Source: Sutterella sp. (lineage in GTDB: Bacteria; Pseudomonadota; Gammaproteobacteria; Burkholderiales; Burkholderiaceae_F). From it: DNA of 64,000 bases. This document shows positions 6,741 to 15,986 of this stretch, in pieces. Location of the stretch: the NCBI GenBank assembly GCA_019418605.1, contig DYBN01000059.1, positions 1 through 64,000 on the forward strand, read 5' to 3'. Numbering within the stretch: position 1 is the first letter of the stretch; each line of letters begins with the position of its first letter. The notes under the pieces were generated by a model, which saw only the letters and a list, made by a program, of their open reading frames with translations, was not told the DNA's origin and ran no database searches. The position numbers were made by a program, and so were the translations under genes.

Positions 6741-9683
6741 ATGCCACAGGGCCGCTTCGCTGCACCCAAGGATGACGCTTTCAGCCGCCCATGCCGCTGC
6801 GATCCTCAAAGCCTCTATGTCGAAGCGCTCGCCAAAAGTCTTCTTTCGCATGTCGTTAGCGGCAGAACCATGGCCGAGCGCCTTGCCGGCATCGAAGCCG
6901 ACCTCGAGCCCCGTGCGGAAAATGAAGCGGAACTTTCCCTGCCGGCTCTCGCGCACAAGGCTGCGCTCCTCGCTGCGGTGGGCTTCGATGAAACCCCGCT
7001 CGCGGGAGAACTTCCCAAAGATGCGGACAACGCGCGCCGGATGGCCACGCTCAAGGCGTCCCTCGCGGTGGAAAAACTCGACGCGCGAGGGCTTTTAAAA
7101 GACGCTCTGGGGCTTTTGCGCAAGCTCTCGGCCAAGCAAAAGGCGCAGAGGGCAAGCGCCTTGCTTCTGAACCCCCGAAAACAATCCATACACCCGCATC
7201 CTGCGCATGCCTCCGGTGCGGGAAGTCACCTGCAGTCTCAATGTCTCCGCACGCCCGATGTGTTTGAACTTGCCCTGGTGTTCGTCTTTTGCGAGGAGCT
7301 TTGCACGCAGACCGAAAGCGCCTGCGGTGCAGCCGGCGCGCCCCGTGCGGATGGTTCGGGCGGTGCGGGCTTCCCGTGCAGCGCTTCGAGGTTAGCGCTG
7401 AACCAACGACGCCCGCCTCTTCGCGGGCCTTTGCGGCCTTTGAGGCCTTTGCGACTTCTTCGGCTTCTTCGGCTTCTGCGGCTTTTTTCTCCGCTTGCAG
7501 GAGCCCTTGGCCTTTGCCTTTTGCGCCTTGCGCTCAAGGGAAGCTGGCGGCTGCCCAGGCTCTGGAGCGGCAGGGCATCGGATGCAGCCGACCTTGCCCA
7601 CTTTTGGCTTGAAGAACACCTGCGCCGCAGTCCCGCCCGGGGAAGGAAAACGCTTGCGGCGGCATGTTCGCTGTGCCTTGCACTTGAAGACCTCGCAAGT
7701 TTGAACGCGTGGACGCAGGACAGCGAGCCAAATGCGCCCGCCGCAGGCCCCCAAAGAAGAACCCCCGCCCTGCGCCTTGAAACGGGATTTGCGTCCTCGC
7801 CCAATAGCGATCTGGCCAGGGACCTTCGCGCCTACGTTCTTGCCTCGGAATTGGCCCGCGCCATCGCCTCGCACCAAAAGCTTGCCGCTCTTGCCGCGCT
7901 GGCGCTTGACTGCCTTCAAGAGCCTTGCGCGCATCCTGAGCCCGCGGCAGCGCCCTCCTGTTTCCTCCCGGAAGCCGCCCCGGGAGCCGCCCCGGAAGAA
8001 AACACAGAAAACCCTCGCGCACGTTCACTTCTTGCCGCTTCATCAGACCTCTGCGCCCCTGGCAGCGTCAAAAGAGCGTCTCCGCCCGCCGGCTCCGCCC
8101 GTGCCCGGCGCAGGCGGCTCGCGCGCGCCATTGACGAGAGTCTTCATGAGGCGGGAGCCGTCCTGCGGTTTGCCCGCATCTGCGATCCGCTCTCAGAGAT
8201 TGCCTCGGGCAGAGCCCTGCCGCACACGCGCGCGGGCGTCTTGTCCGAGAAGTGGCTTGCCGACTGGCGCATCTCGCGAGCGCGGCTTTCCGCACACGCG
8301 CAGCGAAACTTCGCGGCTCGCGGCAAATCGCAGCTAGAGGCGCACCTTCCAAGCCCAGACCATGGTTCAACGACAGCGCATGCCGGGGAGCTTGAGGAGG
8401 CCTTCTTTTTGACCTCGCCCGCCGTCTTTGAATGCATCTATGAAGAGACCTGCGGCGAAATCAGGAACTTTCAAGGCAGCTGCCATCGGCACGACGCCGC
8501 AGCACTTGAAAGCCGCAAGGGTTGCCCAACCGGCCCCGTCCCCTCAACACAAACGGCCCGCCTCATGCCGCAGCCGCAGACCATCCCCGTGCTGCACCAC
8601 GTGCTGTGCACGCCTCCCATGGCAAGCGCCGTGCGCGCTGCCTTTGCGTCGGCCGCAAGCGGCATCACGCACGCCGTCTCCCTCAACCCCGGACTTGCCT
8701 CGTACTACCTCGTGCGGCTCTCGGCGGCGGAGTTGGGGCTCACGGACGCAAGCCAAAACGCCACGCTGTGCGCGCTTTTTGTCGAATCCTCGAGGCTTCC
8801 CGCCGCCGCGCTCTGGGCCGGGGAGCTTGCGGCTAGCGGCGTTCTCATTGGGAAGTCGGGCGGCGAACTTTCGCAAGGCGCAAAGAGCGCGTCAGCCCCG
8901 GCGAAGTCTGGCGCACAGGCACCCGCCAAACGGCGCTTTCCAAACGACGAAAACAACGAAAAGCAAAGGGCGACGGGCGAGGCTTCCCTTTTGCGCCGCG
9001 CTCCTTACTCAAACCTCCTGGCCCTGCGGACGTTCTCCGGCTCTGTTGAGATCGCGCGCGAAGGCTTTGTCTTTTTGCTCGATGCCGCGCCCTGGCTTGG
9101 CTGGGGGAAAAGCGCGCCGGCCTCTCGGGACGATAAGAACGATAAGGACGGCGGGAACGACAGGGACAACAGGAACAACGAAGGCGGCTCAAACAATGAA
9201 GCCGGCGTCGGCAAGGATTGCCGGGAAACACGCGAAAGCCCAGACCTCCCGCTCCCCCGGGGCCCGAGCCTTTCGCAAATGCTCTCGGAATTTCTGTGGA
9301 TTGCCGCGGTGCAGAAAATCGCGCAAAAGATCGCCCGCGAAGAGCCCGCTCCTTCCCCGCGGGGCACGATGACGGAGCGCTTTATGGCGCGCCATGAAGG
9401 ACGCTTCCCCACGCTCTCGCGCAAGGTGTTGACGCCCGAGACCGCAGCGGCCTTGGAAGGGGCGATGCCGCCGGAGGCCATCGGCCGCTACCGGCAGATG
9501 ACGCAGGGCGCGTTCATCGTCGAGCACGAAGCGCTCATTGAGGAAGTCGAGCTCCTGCGCGGCCTCATTGCTCGAGAAGGCGGCATGGCAATGAACTGCA
9601 AGAGCCGTGCAAGGGGCAAGGCCCGCGGCACGCACCGCCTGCGGCACCTCCCCTACGGGCGCGGCAAAAATGAGCGCCCCTAA
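6741..9683 (+). CDS. Large unrecognised protein encoded just before traD
   Basis: A 980-residue protein, with the start supported by AAGGAGA 4 bases before the ATG. It is rich in Ala, Leu and Arg. Residues about 225-245 are a Leu/Arg/Pro repeat (LRPLRPLRLLRLLRLLRL). An Asp/Asn/Gly linker lies at about residues 797-815. The C-terminal 120 residues look folded and helical (SQMLSEFLWIAAVQKIAQKIA onward). In SXT-type elements the gene before traD is the relaxase TraI (MobH), but I see neither its HHH/HD-type histidine motif nor the three-histidine motif of MobF. The function is therefore open. The GC-rich sequence leaves other frames open too, so an undetected frameshift in 7,150-8,000 is possible. 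Confidence 0.55.
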   Translation: MPQGRFAAPKDDAFSRPCRCDPQSLYVEALAKSLLSHVVSGRTMAERLAGIEADLEPRAENEAELSLPALAHKAALLAAVGFDETPLAGELPKDADNARRMATLKASLAVEKLDARGLLKDALGLLRKLSAKQKAQRASALLLNPRKQSIHPHPAHASGAGSHLQSQCLRTPDVFELALVFVFCEELCTQTESACGAAGAPRADGSGGAGFPCSASRLALNQRRPPLRGPLRPLRPLRLLRLLRLLRLFSPLAGALGLCLLRLALKGSWRLPRLWSGRASDAADLAHFWLEEHLRRSPARGRKTLAAACSLCLALEDLASLNAWTQDSEPNAPAAGPQRRTPALRLETGFASSPNSDLARDLRAYVLASELARAIASHQKLAALAALALDCLQEPCAHPEPAAAPSCFLPEAAPGAAPEENTENPRARSLLAASSDLCAPGSVKRASPPAGSARARRRRLARAIDESLHEAGAVLRFARICDPLSEIASGRALPHTRAGVLSEKWLADWRISRARLSAHAQRNFAARGKSQLEAHLPSPDHGSTTAHAGELEEAFFLTSPAVFECIYEETCGEIRNFQGSCHRHDAAALESRKGCPTGPVPSTQTARLMPQPQTIPVLHHVLCTPPMASAVRAAFASAASGITHAVSLNPGLASYYLVRLSAAELGLTDASQNATLCALFVESSRLPAAALWAGELAASGVLIGKSGGELSQGAKSASAPAKSGAQAPAKRRFPNDENNEKQRATGEASLLRRAPYSNLLALRTFSGSVEIAREGFVFLLDAAPWLGWGKSAPASRDDKNDKDGGNDRDNRNNEGGSNNEAGVGKDCRETRESPDLPLPRGPSLSQMLSEFLWIAAVQKIAQKIAREEPAPSPRGTMTERFMARHEGRFPTLSRKVLTPETAAALEGAMPPEAIGRYRQMTQGAFIVEHEALIEEVELLRGLIAREGGMAMNCKSRARGKARGTHRLRHLPYGRGKNERP

Positions 9684-9768
9684 AAGAGCCTCTGCCTGCG
9701 CTTTTTCAAACCCCGCATCAAGCACGCAAAACCACCGTTGAAGCCTTTTACTTCCGTCAGGAGAGACC

Positions 9769-11619
9769 ATGCGCAAAAACCGCCTCATCTTTACGTCCGA
9801 CGCCCAAAGCCTGATGGCGCGCACCTGGAGGCCCGCTGCGGAACTGCCGGCCGCGGCGGGCTGGCTTGCGGCAGCGGCAGCTGCCGCCGCCTGCGGCCTT
9901 CCGCGGGCTCTTTTTGAGCCGCTTGCGGCCGTCTGCCTTGTCTTTTTCGTTCTGCGCGCGGCTTCCGCCTTAAGCGTGCTGCGCGCCAGAAGCCTTCTAT
10001 CGGGCAGAGCACTTTCCTTTCACACGACCAAAGACCTCTATCTGAGAGTCAAGCGCGAGTTTGCGCCCGCGCACCACGTCTGGTTTGGCAAGGGCTTTGA
10101 ATGGACGCCCGAGCACTCGCAAAAGCTCTACGAAATCAGCCGCGTCGACATCCGCTCGCTGATGACGCCCGCGTGGGTGAGAAGGGCTCTGGGGTTGGGC
10201 GAGCCCGCCGCCACCGAAGCCATCGGGCTTTCGGCCATCGAAGGACTTGAAGGCAGGGAAGTCGACCTCACGGTCGCGGAAAAGACGCTCGAAGGCGGCA
10301 CGCTCATCGTGGGCACGACGCAGGCCGGCAAAGGCGTTCTTTTAACGAACCTCATCACGCAGGCAATTGTGCGCGGCGAAACCGTCATCATCCTTGACCC
10401 CAAGATGAGTTCAAGGCTTAAATCCGCCGTTGAAGAGGCCTGCCGCATTGCGGGGCGCCCTGCGCCCTACTTCTTTCACCCTTCCGAAGACGGGGGCGTG
10501 CGCATCAATCCACTGGCAAGCTTTTCGCGCACCAGTGAACTTGCAAGCCGCATCACGGCCGTCATGACCGAAGACGGCCCCTTTACGGCCTTTGCCTGGT
10601 CGGCCGTCAACACCGTGTGCATGCTCTTGATTGCCTGCGACAGACTGCCGACGCTCGCCTTGATCGAGTCGGTTTTAAACGGCGGGCTTGAAGAGCTTCT
10701 TCTCGAAGCCCTGTGCCGCTACTGGGGGAAGGATCAGGTCGACACGCAGCTCTCAAGGGCTCACTCAGAAGGTCTTGAAGGGCGCGAGGCGGTGGTTTTT
10801 CTTCTTCGCGCCTGGCGCGAGAGCGCGCGCACAAGGCCCGCGGCAATTGAAGCGGCCGCAGCCGTCTACCTGCACGATCCCACCCACTACGCAAAGATCA
10901 CCGCAAGCCTCATGCCCGTGCTCGGGATGCTCACAAGCGGCGCGCTGCGAGAAAGCCTCTCGCCCGATGTAAACGACGACGATGAGCGGGAAATCCTCAC
11001 GCTGCCGCAGGTACTTCACGCCAAGGGCGTGCTCTATGTGTGCTTGAATTCCCTGCCCGATCCGATGGTTGCTTCGGCCATCGGCTCGATTCTTCTTGCG
11101 GACCTCGCTAGCTGCGCGGGGGCCCGCTACAACAACACGGCGATCGAGCGCGGCGTCGTGAGCCTTTTTGTCGACGAGTGCTCCAACGTCATCAACAAGT
11201 CGCTCATCGAAATTCTCAACAAGGGGGCGGAGTCGGGCATTCGCACGACGGCCGCCATGCAGACGGTAAGCGACCTTGCCGCGCGCTTAGGGAGCAACGA
11301 GGCCGCCCGCATGGCGCTTGGCAACTTCAACACCCTTGTGAGCCTTCGCACCAAGGATCGCGTCACGCAGGACTTTGTGACGGAGACCTTCGGGCGCACG
11401 AGCATCGCAAGCCACGGCGCGAGCCTCACCACGGGCTCAAGCTCTGCGGCCGCAGGCGACTTCTCGGCCTCCTACACGCGCCAGGTAACAGGCACAAGAG
11501 AAGACCTCATTCCGGTTGACATGCTCGGGAAACTGCCCAACTGCGAGTTCTTTGCCTCCCTTGCGGGAGGCCGCATCGTCAAGGGGCGCATTCCGATTTT
11601 GACCTGCACAAAAGGGTAG
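9769..11619 (+). CDS. traD: Conjugative coupling protein TraD (VirD4/TraG-like ATPase)
   Basis: A 616-residue inner-membrane ATPase that brings the relaxosome to the type IV secretion channel. Two hydrophobic segments lie at about residues 27-47 and 48-68. Walker A is VGTTQAGKG (about 180-188) and Walker B is LFVDECSN (about 465-472). The region LILDPKMS-like after Walker A and the NTLVSLRTKDRVTQ stretch near the end are typical of the SXT/MobH class of TraD. AGGAGA precedes the ATG by 4 bases. It is followed by the DUF4400 gene, as in SXT/R391-type elements. It is shorter than F TraD and lacks the long Gln/Pro tail. Confidence 0.9.
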   Translation: MRKNRLIFTSDAQSLMARTWRPAAELPAAAGWLAAAAAAAACGLPRALFEPLAAVCLVFFVLRAASALSVLRARSLLSGRALSFHTTKDLYLRVKREFAPAHHVWFGKGFEWTPEHSQKLYEISRVDIRSLMTPAWVRRALGLGEPAATEAIGLSAIEGLEGREVDLTVAEKTLEGGTLIVGTTQAGKGVLLTNLITQAIVRGETVIILDPKMSSRLKSAVEEACRIAGRPAPYFFHPSEDGGVRINPLASFSRTSELASRITAVMTEDGPFTAFAWSAVNTVCMLLIACDRLPTLALIESVLNGGLEELLLEALCRYWGKDQVDTQLSRAHSEGLEGREAVVFLLRAWRESARTRPAAIEAAAAVYLHDPTHYAKITASLMPVLGMLTSGALRESLSPDVNDDDEREILTLPQVLHAKGVLYVCLNSLPDPMVASAIGSILLADLASCAGARYNNTAIERGVVSLFVDECSNVINKSLIEILNKGAESGIRTTAAMQTVSDLAARLGSNEAARMALGNFNTLVSLRTKDRVTQDFVTETFGRTSIASHGASLTTGSSSAAAGDFSASYTRQVTGTREDLIPVDMLGKLPNCEFFASLAGGRIVKGRIPILTCTKG

Positions 11620-11729
11620 CCATTCTCCTTCGGGCTTTTTCAGCGGGCTCTTCCTTGGTGCCCTTCCTTCGGGCTTTATTCGGACTTCTCCCGCTTTGTT
11701 TTTCTCTTTCCCGCCGCGCACCATCGACC

Positions 11730-12413
11730 ATGACGCATTCCGCCGCACGATCCACTCTCAAGCGCACGCTTGCAACGAGCCTCGTTCTTGTTCTCGCCTT
11801 TTGGGTTTTAGCTGCACTTTTTACCGACCCGGCAGAGTCAGCAGCGCTTCTTAAAACCGAGGCGCTCTCAAGCCCCTCCGCATGCCGGGACGTGCTTCAA
11901 GTCTGCGCCAGGCCCGCAAGCGACTTTTTCGGGGCGGCAATCGAAGCGCTTGTTTCCCTTCACAAGCTTGGGCTTGACTTAAAGGAGGGGCTTGCACCGC
12001 AGGAGAGCCTTCCCGGCTTTGAGGCGATTTTGGCCGCCATTCTTCGCGAACCCGCGGGATGGGGAGCACAAGTCTGCCACTGGCTAGCCGTGCGGCTTCA
12101 AAACGTCAACGTGCTCGTGCTGCTCTTTGTGCTGCGGCTTTGCGCCTTGAAAAGCGTGCTGCCGGCGCTGGCCGCCTTTGGCGCGGCAGCCTTTCTTGAC
12201 GCTTGGTGCATGCGGCGCATCGGGGCGATGACTTTTGATGCACCGTCTCCCGCCGTCAACTTCTGGCTCTCGCAGGCCGCGGCCGTGCTGGCGGCCGTCG
12301 CTCTTGGCTGCGCGGCGCTGCCCGTGCAGTCGGCGGCGCGCTTTCTCTTTTGGAGTACGGCGCTCCTGTTATTTGCAGCGGCGGGCTGGGTGCGGACGTT
12401 TCATCGGTTTTGA
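11730..12413 (+). CDS. DUF4400 family integral membrane protein
   Basis: A 227-residue membrane protein with about four hydrophobic helices: near residues 12-30, 126-150, 150-162, and a C-terminal pair from about 177 to 222. The family is found almost only in conjugative elements, directly after traD, and its role is not established. The ATG at 11,730 is preferred because it starts a signal-anchor-like segment. A TTG further upstream (11,655) would add a hydrophobic leader. No clear ribosome site is visible for either start. The gene closes the mobilisation arm; the next gene runs in the opposite direction. Confidence 0.7.
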   Translation: MTHSAARSTLKRTLATSLVLVLAFWVLAALFTDPAESAALLKTEALSSPSACRDVLQVCARPASDFFGAAIEALVSLHKLGLDLKEGLAPQESLPGFEAILAAILREPAGWGAQVCHWLAVRLQNVNVLVLLFVLRLCALKSVLPALAAFGAAAFLDAWCMRRIGAMTFDAPSPAVNFWLSQAAAVLAAVALGCAALPVQSAARFLFWSTALLLFAAAGWVRTFHRF

Positions 12414-12527
12414 TTAGGCTTTCAAGCCAGGCCCCGCCGGGAAGACAAAAACCCAATGGGGCTTTGCAGCCCCCGGCCCCGGTTTGGGACCGGAGGTCTT
12501 GCTGAGCCCCTGCGGTCTTTGCGATCG

Positions 12528-14003
12528 CTAGCCCTTTGCCAGGGTGTTGGCCGAGATGTAGCCAAAGACAAGCGACTTGATGAAGGCCGTGGCCGACATG
12601 TAGGTCTTGCCATGGAAACCTCCGGTTACTTCGCCTGCCGCATAAAGACCCTTGATTTTGTCGCCAAAGACGTCGATCACCTCGGTCTTCTCGTTGATCT
12701 TCACGCCGCAGTAGGTGGCAAGCAGCACGGCCGTGCCGGGGAAGACGTAGTAGGGCGGCTGATTGATCGGCCGCAGGGTGCCGATGTCGCCCGCCATGTG
12801 CTTGCGCCCGAACTGGCGGTCTTCGCCGTAGCGCTCAACATCGCTGTTGTAGGCCGCCACCGTGGCCGCAACCGCCTTGGGGTCAAGCCCCGCCTTGCGG
12901 GCCGCTTCTTCGATCGTGTCGGCCTTAAACACCAGTCCGCGCTCTTCGGACTGCAGGACGCTGCCGTTGTTGCGGGCGGCCTTGAGCGACTCCTGCCGCA
13001 CCGGCTCGTCGTAGATGATGTAGCCGATGCCGCCTTCTTGCTGCAGCACATAGTCGCCCACGTCCTTTTTCGGAATCGACTCGTCGACAAAGCGCCGCCC
13101 CGCCTTGTTGACGACGATGCCGCCAAGCCAGAACGGATAGGCCGAGTCGCTGATCGTCTCGGGCTTCGTGTTGAAAGCAAAGGTCGCCTTGATGTAGGGC
13201 ATGTCGGCAACATCTGCTCCGTAGGCCTGCGCCATCTTGAGGCCGTCGCCGTCGCTGCCCTTGCCGCAGATGGCAAGCGTGTTGGCCATGCGCGGGACGT
13301 ACTGGGCAAGAAGCTTCTTATTGCGGGCAAAGCCGCCCGTGGTGAGAACAACGCCCTTTGATGCGCCGATGGCGTAGTCCTTGCCGTCCTTTTTGGCAAA
13401 GACCCCCACGATGGCGTGCGTCTTCGCGTCGTAGGCAAGGCGCGCTGCGGGCGTTGCCGTGAGAATCTTCACGCCCTTTTCAAGCGCGAGCTTTTGAAGT
13501 CCTTCGAGAATCGAGGCCGGATTGAGCTGATGGTTGCGGGGAACCGAAACGTTGCCCGTCAAATGCTCCTTGTTAAGCCGCCCGCCGTGAGCCATGAACC
13601 AGTTGTAGACCTCAAGCACATGGTCGGTGAAGGCCTTCACGACGGCCGGATCGTTGATGTTGCCGCCCACCTTCATGATGTCCTTGTAGAGCTGCTCCTT
13701 GGAATCCTTGATGCCGAGTTTTTTCTGGTGCTCCGTGCCCGCAACGGCCGAGCCGCCGCCGCAAATGAGCGAGGAGCCGCCGATGAAGGCAAGCTTTTCA
13801 AGAAGGATGACCGAGAGCCCCTGCTCGGCTGCGTGCGCGGCGGCCGCAAGGCCAGCGCCGCCTGCGCCGACCACGACGACGTCGACCGTTTCATCCCACT
13901 TTGCCGGCCGGTCCGTCGGCATGGCGGCAAGCTTTCCAGCCGCGGCTGCCGTCACCGATCCGGCGACGACGGACTTGAGAAAATTGCGGCGAGTCTTCTG
14001 CAT
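12528..14003 (-). CDS. Tat-exported FAD-dependent flavoprotein reductase (fumarate reductase-like)
   Basis: A 491-residue periplasmic flavoprotein of the flavocytochrome c/FrdA-like family, without a haem domain. It has a Tat signal (TRRNFLKS, twin Arg at 5-6), an FAD dinucleotide fold (VVVGAGGAGLAAAA, from about residue 44) and the C-terminal FAD motif (GLYAAGEVTGGFHG). Compared from memory with Shewanella fumarate reductase, the catalytic Arg after RF.(N/D)E is replaced by Lys (DESIPKKD), and the Arg of HG.NRLGG by Tyr (HGKTYMS). The substrate is therefore unlikely to be fumarate. It shares TYCGVKI and HG..YM with the paralogue at 39,296. It is transcribed divergently from a LysR gene, its probable regulator. 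The electron donor is not encoded nearby. Confidence 0.85.
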   Translation of the reverse strand: MQKTRRNFLKSVVAGSVTAAAAGKLAAMPTDRPAKWDETVDVVVVGAGGAGLAAAAHAAEQGLSVILLEKLAFIGGSSLICGGGSAVAGTEHQKKLGIKDSKEQLYKDIMKVGGNINDPAVVKAFTDHVLEVYNWFMAHGGRLNKEHLTGNVSVPRNHQLNPASILEGLQKLALEKGVKILTATPAARLAYDAKTHAIVGVFAKKDGKDYAIGASKGVVLTTGGFARNKKLLAQYVPRMANTLAICGKGSDGDGLKMAQAYGADVADMPYIKATFAFNTKPETISDSAYPFWLGGIVVNKAGRRFVDESIPKKDVGDYVLQQEGGIGYIIYDEPVRQESLKAARNNGSVLQSEERGLVFKADTIEEAARKAGLDPKAVAATVAAYNSDVERYGEDRQFGRKHMAGDIGTLRPINQPPYYVFPGTAVLLATYCGVKINEKTEVIDVFGDKIKGLYAAGEVTGGFHGKTYMSATAFIKSLVFGYISANTLAKG

Positions 14004-14360
14004 GATTGATGCTCCTGTCTTTGGTGATTGCCGACCGCCAATAGACGCAGCCTTCCTGCGTCGTCTTTTGCCCGCCTTCGCGCTGCCTTTTCCTCCCCGG
14101 GAACTGAGGGAGGCGGCAAAGGCTTAGGCCGGGCTCTGTGCGGTCCTTGCGTTTTTTTGGTTTTGCCCGGATTTCTTCATGCCGCAACGCCAGCAAGAAG
14201 CTCCCGTCGGGAGCCTTGCGAAAGAGTCTCGGACAGACGTCTGCCGGGCTTTCCTTTTGCAGTCTATGGGCGCATTCGTGCACCCGGCGCAATACACTGC
14301 TGCAGATTCCGCGCGCCATTGTGCGTTAGCTTTTGTTTGATTCGAGCTACCGTCTTCGTC
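14004..14360. promoter_or_regulatory. Divergent reductase/LysR control region with inverted repeats
   Basis: The 357 bases between the divergent reductase and LysR starts hold three clear inverted repeats: GACGCAG-5-CTGCGTC (14044-14062), GCTCCCG-T-CGGGAGC (14200-14214) and the palindrome CAGACGTCTG (14234-14243). LysR proteins usually bind such dyads in the shared promoter. None of the three has an ideal T-N11-A form, so which is the operator is a guess. Confidence 0.45.
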
Positions 14361-15284
14361 ATGCCGATCAACCGCAACGGACTTGTCAACAACCTCGAAC
14401 TGTGGCGCGTCTACTGCGCCGTCTGCCGCACGGGCTCCATCGGCCGCGCCGCCCAGGAGTGCGGCCTTGACGCCTCAAGCGTCAGCCGCAAGCTCTCGGC
14501 GCTTGAAGCCGAGCTCGGCGTGCGGCTTGTCTCGCGCTCCACAAGAAGCCTGTCGCTTACCACCGCAGGCGTCGACGCCCTGGCGCAGGCCCGCTCGATA
14601 CTTGCCGTCTACGACGACTTCCTGCAAAAGATCAAGCCCGACAGCATCGAGTTAAAGGGGCTTGTGCGGATCGCCGCGCCACCCACCATCATCGACGAAC
14701 TTCTGTGGGCCTGGCTCGCGGAATTTCAAACCCTGCACCCGGACGTGCACTTCAATCTCCTTGCCAATTCCGAAGCGCAGGAACCCAACCGCAACAGCGT
14801 CGACATCGCGCTTGTCACGGGTTCTTTCATCCCCTCGTACAGCGAGCGCATCGGCACATTTTCCCGCGGCATGACGGCAAGCCCGGCCTACATCGAAAAG
14901 TACGGCATGCCCCTGCACCCCAGCGAATTGATCGGACACCGGGCTCTGCGCTACAGCGGCGGCATGGCCGAGGAGCACCTCTTTGTCAAGCGCGCGGGTG
15001 CCGTCGAGCCGCTCGTCTTTCAAGCGACCATGTTTTCAAGCTCGGTCAACGCCATCAACAAGATGGCCATTGCCGGAGCGGGCATCGCGCTCACAACGCC
15101 CGACTATCTGTGCCGGCGCGACATCGAGGCGGGGCGTCTGGTGCGCGTGCTCCCCGACTGGCCCGTTCCGGATCACCTCGTGCACGCGGTCGTCGCCCGC
15201 GGCAAGTACCGCTCGCACTGCGTGATGGAAATCCTCGAGCACATCCGTCAATGCTGGCGCAACCACCCTGATCTGGGTGAATAA
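14361..15284 (+). CDS. LysR-family transcriptional regulator
   Basis: A 307-residue regulator. The N-terminal winged helix-turn-helix covers about residues 10-68 (GSIGRAAQECGLDASSVSRKLSALEAELG, then LVSRSTRSLSLTTAG). The effector-binding domain begins near residue 95 (GLVRIAAPPTI). The ATG at 14,361 gives the normal LysR length; the frame is open upstream to 14,028 but that part is not LysR-like. It is divergent from the reductase at 12,528-14,003 and only 15 bases before yjiH. It probably controls both in response to the reductase substrate (inference from context). Confidence 0.88.
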   Translation: MPINRNGLVNNLELWRVYCAVCRTGSIGRAAQECGLDASSVSRKLSALEAELGVRLVSRSTRSLSLTTAGVDALAQARSILAVYDDFLQKIKPDSIELKGLVRIAAPPTIIDELLWAWLAEFQTLHPDVHFNLLANSEAQEPNRNSVDIALVTGSFIPSYSERIGTFSRGMTASPAYIEKYGMPLHPSELIGHRALRYSGGMAEEHLFVKRAGAVEPLVFQATMFSSSVNAINKMAIAGAGIALTTPDYLCRRDIEAGRLVRVLPDWPVPDHLVHAVVARGKYRSHCVMEILEHIRQCWRNHPDLGE

Positions 15285-15299
15285 CACTCTCTTTGCATC

Positions 15300-15986
15300 A
15301 TGCGGCACTTCCTTCAATCCCTTGGGCTCCTCTTTGGCCGGATTTTTCATCGTCTCGCCCCCTGGCTTGGCCTTGCCCTGCTCTTTGTGTGCTTTGCCGA
15401 CGCATCCGCCGTCTTCGGCGAAAAAAGCCTCCTTTCGCTTTTGGACTTCAGAGCGCTCGCGGGCTCCTTTGGCTGCATTGAAACAAGCGAGGGCGTGCGC
15501 ATCTGCGACGTTGTCCCCAAGGGCGGCGCGGGAGCCAAGGCAGGATTTTTGTATTGCCTGACGCTTGTCCCCTCGATCATGCTCACCTGCGGCATCTTGG
15601 GCGTGCTGCGTTTTTGGAGAACCGATCTGGCAGCCCAAAAGCTCTTTTCCCCTCTCGTGCGGGCGCTCTGCGGGCTGCCGGGGGCCGCTGCGCTCGCGAT
15701 GATGGCTTCGCTGCAGTCAAGCGACGCAGGAGCGCTCGAGACAAAGGAGCTTTTCGCGCGCGGAAAGTTGACGCAGGAACAACGAGACGTCCTTGCCATG
15801 TGGCAGTTTTCCGCAAGCGGCACCCTGATCAACGTCTTTTCAAACGGCCTCGCAGTACTCCCCTTTCTTGTGACGCCCGTAGGAGAAATTCTCCTTGTGA
15901 TCATCGGCGCAAAGTTTCTCGGAGCCAACCTCATGCGGCTTTATTTGCAACTTGACAAAGGCCGCGCTCAAGGAGGGCTGTCATGA
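15300..15986 (+). CDS. yjiH: YjiH-like membrane protein (nucleoside-recognition/Gate domain family)
   Basis: A 228-residue protein, close to the 227 residues of E. coli YjiH, with about five membrane segments (for example near residues 17-36, 88-106 and 189-210). The following gene matches E. coli YjiG, which confirms the pair. The family is annotated as having a nucleoside-recognition (Gate) domain, but its substrate is unknown. It lies 15 bases after the LysR gene and overlaps yjiG by 4 bases (ATGA), so the three probably form one transcript. Its role next to a reductase could be import or export of the substrate, which is inference. No strong ribosome site precedes the ATG, so it may be translated by coupling. 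Confidence 0.8.
   Translation: MRHFLQSLGLLFGRIFHRLAPWLGLALLFVCFADASAVFGEKSLLSLLDFRALAGSFGCIETSEGVRICDVVPKGGAGAKAGFLYCLTLVPSIMLTCGILGVLRFWRTDLAAQKLFSPLVRALCGLPGAAALAMMASLQSSDAGALETKELFARGKLTQEQRDVLAMWQFSASGTLINVFSNGLAVLPFLVTPVGEILLVIIGAKFLGANLMRLYLQLDKGRAQGGLS

Noticed and set aside
6741..9683. Calling the protein before traD a MobH relaxase
   Set aside because: Only position supports it; no HD/His motif of TraI_2 and no HUH motif could be seen.
12456..13361. 301-codon + strand frame opposite the reductase at 12528
   Set aside because: Antisense shadow of a clear flavoprotein.
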